Origin: Nocardioides zhouii
GTDB lineage: Bacteria; Actinomycetota; Actinomycetes; Propionibacteriales; Nocardioidaceae
DNA length: 64,000 bases
Assembly (NCBI RefSeq): GCF_004137345.1
Contig: NZ_SDWV01000014.1
Span: forward strand, 56,775-120,774
Direction: 5' to 3'
Below the pieces are notes generated by a model, which saw nothing but the letters and a program-made list of their open reading frames with translations, ran no database searches and had not been told where the DNA came from. Made by a program: the position numbers and the translations under genes. Shown piece by piece: positions 52,092 through 64,000 of the stretch (position 1 is the stretch's first letter; the number at the start of each line of letters is the position of its first letter).

Positions 52092-52095
<4 letters not shown>
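51442..52095 (-). CDS. grpE: Nucleotide exchange factor GrpE
   Basis: 217 residues from GTG 52095, overlapping the dnaK stop (GTGA). A long acidic N-terminus (about 1-75, Glu/Asp/Pro-rich) precedes the dimerising coiled coil ('[22 protein letters not shown]') and the beta domain ('[19 protein letters not shown]', '[20 protein letters not shown]'). Releases ADP from DnaK. Operon order dnaK-grpE-dnaJ-hspR is standard in actinobacteria. Confidence 0.96.
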
Positions 52096-53978
<1,883 letters not shown>

Positions 53979-54068
53979 GGGGGGTACCTCCTGCGTTGGG
54001 ATGCCTGGGTGGTGCGATGTCTGGACAGTGCTGCCATCCTGCCGCGCTGCGACCGGGGAGGCAAAACA

Positions 54069-54089
54069 CTTGAGCCGATCTCGCTCAAC
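54069..54089. promoter_or_regulatory. HAIR-type HspR operator upstream of dnaK
   Basis: CTTGAGC-N7-GCTCAAC, one flanking A-T pair further, close to the HAIR consensus CTTGAGT-N7-ACTCAAG. It is 91 bp before the dnaK start and the last gene of that operon is hspR, giving feedback control. Confidence 0.9.
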
Positions 54090-54206
54090 TCTGTTCATGG
54101 GGTTCAACGCATGGCAGCGGTGGTTGTTCCCGATCCGGACGAGAAATCCGAGATCACGTCCGGCGCCTGGCCGTGGCGCGGCGCCTCCCTGGCACCGCCC
54201 GTCCCA

Positions 54207-54283
54207 CGGGTGTGCGGAGTCTTGCGCCGATGGGCCGTTGCAACGGCCTATCTCCGTGGGAGTCACCGCTTAAGCGGTGACTC
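54207..54283. repeat. Double-palindrome intergenic element, copy 2
   Basis: Same layout as 34007-34083: 16 perfect bases GGCCGTTGCAACGGCC inside 54231-54250, a nine-base spacer, then a perfect 24-base palindrome at 54260-54283 (GAGTCACCGCTT/AAGCGGTGACTC). It lies 13 bp after the GNAT stop on the minus strand. Confidence 0.85.
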
Positions 54284-54296
54284 CAGCAGGGCTGAG

Positions 54297-55097
54297 TCAG
54301 CGGGACCAGACGTACGGCGTCGTCGTGGTCACGGCCCGCAGGCCGGAGCGCTCGAGGATCGGGCGCGACATGTCGGTGCAGTCGGAGTGGATGAACCGGA
54401 TCCCCCGCTCGAGGGCCGAGGCGGCGCGGGCGGCGACGAGCGCGCGGTAGATCCCGCGACCGCGGAACTCCGGCAGCGTCGAGCCGCCCCAGATGCCGGC
54501 GAACTCGGTGCCCGGGACGGGCGTGAGCCGGCCCCCGCAGACGACGTCGCCTCCGACCTCGGCGATCCAGAACTCCGAGTCGCCCGACTCGAGCTCGGCC
54601 ATCGAGGAGTGGATCGAGGGCCCGCGCCCGGTGCCGAAGATCGACTCCTGGGCGGCCAGCATCCGCGTGAGATCGGCCTCGGCGTCGGGTCCGGGCACGA
54701 TGCGGCGTACGACGACGGGGCCGGCAGGCGTCTCGTCGAGGGGCACGTCGACGGCGAGCCGCGACGCCTCGCCGATCATCACCGTCTCCATCGGCTCGGG
54801 CACGAGGCCGTGTGCGACGAGCCGGTCACCGAGGTCGGCCGGCAGGTCGTGGCCCCGCGACTTCCACTCGAACTGCTCGACGTCGGTGTCGTCGCGGTAG
54901 TGCGCGATCGTGCGCTCGACGAGGCGATCCAGATCGTCACCCTCGACGCCGCCGAGGTCGCGGTAGGACACGAAGCCGCCGTGGTCGAAGACTGCGCAGA
55001 GCAGCGGGCCGGACCGCACCACGTCGTGGGCCCGGGCCATCTCGGCATCGGTGCGCAGCTGCTCGTCGTACGCCGTCAGGAGCTCGTCGGGGGTCAC
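54297..55097 (-). CDS. GNAT-family N-acetyltransferase
   Basis: 266 residues from GTG 55097. The N-terminal part (about 1-105) is a non-GNAT or degenerate GNAT lobe; the C-terminal GNAT has acetyl-CoA loop 'EFRGRGIYRALVAARAASAL' near residue 210 and 'GGDVVCGGRLTPVPGTEFAGIW' before it. Two-lobed GNATs act on amino acids, antibiotics or peptides; no acceptor can be named. TAGGGT is 8 nt before the GTG. Downstream is the double-palindrome repeat, then the dnaK promoter. Confidence 0.9.
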   Translation of the reverse strand: MTPDELLTAYDEQLRTDAEMARAHDVVRSGPLLCAVFDHGGFVSYRDLGGVEGDDLDRLVERTIAHYRDDTDVEQFEWKSRGHDLPADLGDRLVAHGLVPEPMETVMIGEASRLAVDVPLDETPAGPVVVRRIVPGPDAEADLTRMLAAQESIFGTGRGPSIHSSMAELESGDSEFWIAEVGGDVVCGGRLTPVPGTEFAGIWGGSTLPEFRGRGIYRALVAARAASALERGIRFIHSDCTDMSRPILERSGLRAVTTTTPYVWSR

Positions 55098-55105
55098 AGG
55101 CCGAC

Positions 55106-55111
55106 ACCCTA
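55106..55111 (-). promoter_or_regulatory. Probable -10 box of leaderless GNAT gene
   Basis: TAGGGT on the minus strand, 8 nt before GTG 55097. Confidence 0.4.
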
Positions 55112-55180
55112 ACCCTGATCTTTCCCCCAGGTTGTCCCAAAGATGTGCGGGATCGGGGCCTCGCACCGCACACTTTGCGC

Positions 55181-55891
55181 GTGCTCCATCGGGGGATCCT
55201 GCGCCGGCTCACCGGCGCCTCAGTCGTCGCGCTGCTGCTGGCTGCCCTGATGGCGTTCTACGCCGCCGATCGGGCGGGCGCTGGAGCGACCCGCTGCCAG
55301 CAGCACCGCCTCGACGCGCGCGACCGATCGCACCTGGTCACGGGCGAGGGATCGCCCGTCCTGGTGATCGGCGACTCGTGGTCGGTCGGGCTCGGCCAGG
55401 ACGACCTCGGCAGCTCGTGGGCCGCCCGCCTGCCCGGCGAGGTGCACGTCGCCGGCTTCTCGGGCTCCGGGTTCAGCGCCCACGCGAGCGGGTGCGGCCG
55501 GGTCTCGTTCGCCGACCGGGCGCCCACCGCACTCGCGGCGCGACCCGCGCTGGTGGTCGTCGAGGGCGGACTCAACGACTACGACCAGCCGGCGGCGGCG
55601 ATCGAGACCGGTTTCCGCGACCTGATGGCCGACCTGGCCGGGCACCCGGTCGTCGTCGTCGGGCCGGCCGACGCGCCGTCCCGGACGCGCGCCGTCCCGC
55701 GCGTGGACGAGCTCCTCGCGCGGCTCGCGCAGGAGTACGGCGTCCCCTACGTGCGTACGAGCGACCTCGACCTCGACTACCTGGACGACAGGCTCCACCT
55801 CACCGAGGAAGGGCACCGCGAGTTCGGTGACGTCGTCGCGGAGCGGATCGCTGCCCTCACGCCGACGTACCCGGCTGTTCTCGCCCGCTGA
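55181..55891 (+). CDS. SGNH/GDSL hydrolase, secreted or anchored
   Basis: 236 residues from GTG 55181. A hydrophobic segment (about 11-28) looks like a signal anchor. SGNH blocks: block I 'LVIGDSWSVGLG' (nucleophile Ser) near residue 66, block II Gly in 'VAGFSGSGFSAHASG', block III 'VVEGGLNDYDQP' (Asn) near 128, block V 'LDDRLHLTEEGHREFG' (Asp, His) near 208. Esterase or deacylase activity outside the membrane is likely; substrate unknown. Monocistronic. Confidence 0.9.
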   Translation: MLHRGILRRLTGASVVALLLAALMAFYAADRAGAGATRCQQHRLDARDRSHLVTGEGSPVLVIGDSWSVGLGQDDLGSSWAARLPGEVHVAGFSGSGFSAHASGCGRVSFADRAPTALAARPALVVVEGGLNDYDQPAAAIETGFRDLMADLAGHPVVVVGPADAPSRTRAVPRVDELLARLAQEYGVPYVRTSDLDLDYLDDRLHLTEEGHREFGDVVAERIAALTPTYPAVLAR

Positions 55892-55909
55892 CCCGCTCAG
55901 CCGCCACGG

Positions 55910-55991
55910 AATCGGTCGATCAACCGATTATCGGACAGTTCTGTCGAATGTCGACCGAACCATGCAGGTTCTCGCGTTGCACGAACCTGCA
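55910..55991. promoter_or_regulatory. Two inverted repeats upstream of the M4 peptidase gene
   Basis: AATCGGT-N6-ACCGATT (55910-55929) and TGCAGGTTC-N11-GAACCTGCA (55963-55991) are perfect repeats in a relatively AT-rich 195-bp gap. They are 96-177 bp before the peptidase start and look like operator sites; the binding protein is unknown. Confidence 0.6.
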
Positions 55992-56086
55992 GTTCTGCGT
56001 CCATTGACGCCCTTGCCGCTGATTGCGAACTTGTGCAGTGGTCCGCAACACCCAATCCATCCTCGGGCCTTCTCGGGGCTCGACTC

Positions 56087-59663
<3,577 letters not shown>

Positions 59664-59670
59664 GCCTCGC

Positions 59671-59701
59671 GTGGTGGCCGCTCCGGAGGGGCGGCCACCA
59701 C
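59671..59701 (+). terminator. Hairpin terminator after the M28 peptidase gene
   Basis: GTGGTGGCCGC and its exact complement enclose nine bases, seven bases after the stop. An ATCGCGGCCGCGAT palindrome follows at 59726-59739, before the next gene. Confidence 0.75.
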
Positions 59702-59755
59702 CCCTGCGGGGTACCGCGCCGGAATATCGCGGCCGCGATCCGCGTAGGAACTCAC

Positions 59756-60598
59756 ATGACTGTTCCCCGGATCACGCTCCACGACGGCACGTCCATCCCC
59801 CAGCTCGGCTTCGGTGTCTTCCAGGTCCCTCCGGAGGAGACCGCCGCGACGGTCGCACTCGCGCTCGAGGCCGGCTACCGGCACATCGACACCGCGCAGA
59901 TGTACGGCAACGAGGCCGGCGTCGGCCAGGCGATCAAGGACTCCGCGCTGGGCCGCGACGAGCTCTACATCACCACCAAGCTCAACAACGGCTTCCACCG
60001 GCCCGACGACGCCCGCCGCGAGATCGACGCGTCCCTCGAGCGCCTCGGCATCGAGCAGACCGACCTGTTCCTCATCCACTGGCCGCTGCCGACGCAGTAC
60101 GACGCCGACTTCGTCTCGACCTGGCGGGCACTCATCGAGGCGCAGGAGGCGGGGAGGACCCGCTCCATCGGCGTCTCCAACTTCCAGCCCGCCCACCTGG
60201 ACCGCATCGTCGAGGAGACCGGGGTCGTGCCGGTGGTCAACCAGGTCGAGGTCCACCCGTTCTTCGCCAACGAGGACGTGCGAGCGGCCAACCAGCGCCG
60301 CGGCGTGCTGACCGAGGCGTGGTCGCCGATCGCCAAGGGAGCGGTCAACGACGACGACACCATCGGCGAGATCGCCTCGCTCGTAGGCCGTACGCCGGCA
60401 CAGGTGACGCTGCGCTGGCACCTGCAGCGGGGCGACATCATCTTCCCGAAGTCGATGAAGGCCGAGCGGATGCGCGAGAACTTCGAGATCTTCGACTTCG
60501 AGCTCGACCCGGCGCACGTCAGCGCGCTCGACGAGCTGGACCGGGGCGAGGCCGGACGGACGGGCCCGAACCCGGACACGTTCGACTACATCCCGTGA
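59756..60598 (+). CDS. Aldo/keto reductase
   Basis: 280 residues. The AKR tetrad is visible: Asp and Tyr in 'HIDTAQMYGNEAGVG' near residue 45, Lys in 'YITTKLNNGF' near 75, His in 'LFLIHWPLP' near 107. 'SIGVSNFQPAHLDRIV' near 140 and 'IIFPKSMKAERMREN' near 230 (NADPH binding) match the DkgA/B group, which reduces 2,5-diketo-gluconate and other carbonyls. ATG 59756 has AGGA at -10. Convergent with the M3 peptidase gene, 25 bp between stops. Confidence 0.95.
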   Translation: MTVPRITLHDGTSIPQLGFGVFQVPPEETAATVALALEAGYRHIDTAQMYGNEAGVGQAIKDSALGRDELYITTKLNNGFHRPDDARREIDASLERLGIEQTDLFLIHWPLPTQYDADFVSTWRALIEAQEAGRTRSIGVSNFQPAHLDRIVEETGVVPVVNQVEVHPFFANEDVRAANQRRGVLTEAWSPIAKGAVNDDDTIGEIASLVGRTPAQVTLRWHLQRGDIIFPKSMKAERMRENFEIFDFELDPAHVSALDELDRGEAGRTGPNPDTFDYIP

Positions 60599-60623
60599 TC
60601 CCCGGCCGGTCCTGCTCCCCAGC

Positions 60624-62579
<1,956 letters not shown>

Positions 62580-62586
62580 GGACGCG

Positions 62587-62592
62587 AGCCTA
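62587..62592 (-). promoter_or_regulatory. Probable -10 box of leaderless M3 peptidase gene
   Basis: TAGGCT on the minus strand, 7 nt before GTG 62579. Confidence 0.5.
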
Positions 62593-62667
62593 CGGCCGGG
62601 TCGTGACAACCTCCACCGAGATCCCTGCAGGCGTCGCACCCGTTCCGGGGAGGGCGCCGGGAGCACG

Positions 62668-62673
62668 TAGCGT
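62668..62673 (+). promoter_or_regulatory. Probable -10 box of leaderless MFS gene
   Basis: TAGCGT, 7 nt before GTG 62681. Confidence 0.5.
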
Positions 62674-62680
62674 TGCGCGG

Positions 62681-63922
62681 GTGACGACCAGCGGTGCGAC
62701 GGAGACCGAGTTCCGGTTCCGCGACATCTGGCTCGTCGCGTACGGCCCCTCGATCGTCTCGGCGGTCGGGCACGGCGCGATCATGCCGGTGCTCGCACTG
62801 CGTGCACGCGACCTCGGCGCCGATGTCAGCACCGCCGCTGCCATCGTCGCGCTGACAGGGGTCGGGATGCTGCTGGCCAGCCTGCCCGCGGGTGCGCTCG
62901 TCGCCCGGATCGGCGAACGGCGGGCCCTCGTCGCGGCCGGCTTCGCCGACGCGGGCGCGATGGCGCTGGCGGCGCTCACCGACTCGGTCGCCGGCCTCGC
63001 TGCGGGTGTCCTGCTGAGCGGGATGTGCTGGACCATGTTCCTGATCGCGCGGCAGGGCTTCATGATCGACGTCGTCCCGATCACGCACCGCGCGCGGGCG
63101 ATGTCGCTTCTCGGCGGGTCCTACCGCGTGGGCGTGCTGGTGGGGCCGCTCATCGGCGCGGGGCTGATCAGCCTGACGGGCCTGACCAGCGTGTTCTGGC
63201 TGGGCGCCGCCATGTCGGTGGCCGCGTCCCTGCTGGCGGGCACCATGCCCGACCTGGGCGAGGAGAAGCGCGCCGCCGCCCGCGAGACCGGCCACGTCGG
63301 CGTGTGGTCGGTCATCGCCGGTCACCGTCGACTGCTCGCCACCTTGGGCACGGCCGTCGTGATCCTCGGCATGAGTCGCTCGTTGCGGCTGAGCCTGCTG
63401 CCGCTGTGGGCCGACCACGTCGGTCTCTCCGCCTCGACGACGTCGCTGATCTTCGCCGGTGCCGCCGCCCTCGACGTCGCGCTGATGTGGCCCGGCGGCT
63501 GGCTGATGGACACCCGCGGCCGGATGGTCGTCGCCGTGCCGGTCGTCCTGTCGATGGCCATCGCCTGCCTGCTGCTCCCCCTGGCGAGCTCGGCCCTCTC
63601 GGTGGGACTGGTGATGGCGCTGATCGCGGCCGGCAACGGCCTCGGCTCGGGCATCGTCATGACGCTCGGCGCCGATGCGGCACCGATCGAGGGCCGCTCC
63701 CAGTTCCTCGGGGCCTGGCGCCTGTGCGGCGACATCGGCAACACCGGGGGTCCGCTGGTGGTCAGCGCCGTCGCGGCCGTCGCGCCGCTCGCCACGGCGT
63801 GCCTGGTCGTCGGCCTCCTCGGCCTGGCGGGTGCCGGGTGGGTGGGCTACTGGACCGGTCGCGTCGACCACGACCGGCGTACGGCCTCCGCAGTCCCCGC
63901 CGCGGCCGGCCGGCGGACCTAG
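62681..63922 (+). CDS. MFS transporter, 12-helix
   Basis: 413 residues, about 12 hydrophobic helices with a polar loop in the middle (about 190-210, 'DLGEEKRAAARETGHVGV'). Motif A appears as 'GALVARIGERRALVA' after helix 2 and 'GWLMDTRGRMVVAVP' in the second half; 'GSYRVGVLVGPLIGAGL' fits motif C of antiporters. Drug or metabolite efflux is the usual role; substrate is unknown. Divergent from the M3 peptidase; the gap is 101 bp. Confidence 0.92.
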   Translation: MTTSGATETEFRFRDIWLVAYGPSIVSAVGHGAIMPVLALRARDLGADVSTAAAIVALTGVGMLLASLPAGALVARIGERRALVAAGFADAGAMALAALTDSVAGLAAGVLLSGMCWTMFLIARQGFMIDVVPITHRARAMSLLGGSYRVGVLVGPLIGAGLISLTGLTSVFWLGAAMSVAASLLAGTMPDLGEEKRAAARETGHVGVWSVIAGHRRLLATLGTAVVILGMSRSLRLSLLPLWADHVGLSASTTSLIFAGAAALDVALMWPGGWLMDTRGRMVVAVPVVLSMAIACLLLPLASSALSVGLVMALIAAGNGLGSGIVMTLGADAAPIEGRSQFLGAWRLCGDIGNTGGPLVVSAVAAVAPLATACLVVGLLGLAGAGWVGYWTGRVDHDRRTASAVPAAAGRRT

Positions 63923-64000
63923 CTGTGATGACCAGTCACGTTGGTCGAGATCGTGTGACGACACGGTCTGACCTGTAGGTGGGTGAAGGCCTCCTGGTGT
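63923..64000. other. Unassigned tail of window (78 bp)
   Basis: Contains a CGTGTGACGACACG dyad at about 63952-63965 and is less coding-like than the rest. It may be the start of an intergenic region or of a neighbouring element; not enough sequence to say. Confidence 0.3.

Larger units (their letters stand above)
53979..54296. other. Intergenic region upstream of dnaK (318 bp)
   Basis: Holds the dnaK ribosome binding site, the HAIR operator (54069-54089), and the double-palindrome repeat (54207-54283) that follows the GNAT gene. No gene of its own is visible. I could not assign a -35/-10 pair for dnaK with confidence. Confidence 0.7.

Overview
The window is chromosomal DNA of very high G+C (roughly 72%) with codon third positions almost always G or C. 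Densely packed housekeeping genes with actinobacterial relatives, an HspR-type heat-shock operon carrying HAIR operators, a class I lysyl-tRNA synthetase, DUF3151, DUF402 and DUF3311 proteins, and many leaderless-type promoters point to an actinobacterium, most likely a Nocardioides-like member of Nocardioidaceae. This assignment is inference from gene content and style. I saw no rRNA, tRNA, CRISPR array, phage or complete insertion sequence.

Layout. 0-12.6 kb: a truncated acyl-CoA synthetase, then de novo purine genes purC, purB, purD and purA interspersed with an SRPBCC protein, a sulfotransferase, a beta-propeller protein, an ECF sigma/membrane-protein pair, acylphosphatase, DUF402, and a TetR/hydrolase divergon. 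12.7-22.6 kb: lipid kinase, an HTH regulator divergent from class I LysRS, a thioesterase, DUF3151, a DUF3311/sodium-solute symporter pair, a DHA2 efflux pump and class II aldolase. 22.8-31.6 kb: a second sigma/membrane-protein pair, an rRNA/tRNA methyltransferase-like protein, DedA, pyrE, an aminotransferase, two small membrane proteins and an ABC exporter. 31.7-44.3 kb: an isochorismatase/PfkB/NAD-binding operon, an FAD monooxygenase, hemerythrin, a GAF histidine kinase, a divergent pair of 2-hydroxyacid oxidoreductases, a CPBP protease, a peptidoglycan-binding secreted protein and truncated hemoglobin.

44.3-54.3 kb is the protein-quality-control region: clpB and dnaK-grpE-dnaJ-hspR, each preceded by a HAIR operator, so the repressor made by the last gene probably controls both transcripts. 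54.3-63.9 kb holds a GNAT enzyme, an SGNH hydrolase, two secreted metallopeptidases (M4 and M28) ending in nearly the same C-terminal domain, an aldo/keto reductase, an M3 oligopeptidase and an MFS transporter; secreted endo- and aminopeptidase plus cytosolic oligopeptidase would make a protein-scavenging route.

The most unusual signals are not whole gene clusters: a frame-independent excess of the palindrome CGTACG; a 77-nt double-palindrome element present twice at gene ends; TANNNT boxes 6-8 nt before many start codons (leaderless transcription); non-standard starts (ATT for a hemerythrin, CTG overlapping the purC stop); a 37-codon membrane-like gene divergent from clpB; and the C-terminal domain shared by two unrelated proteases.
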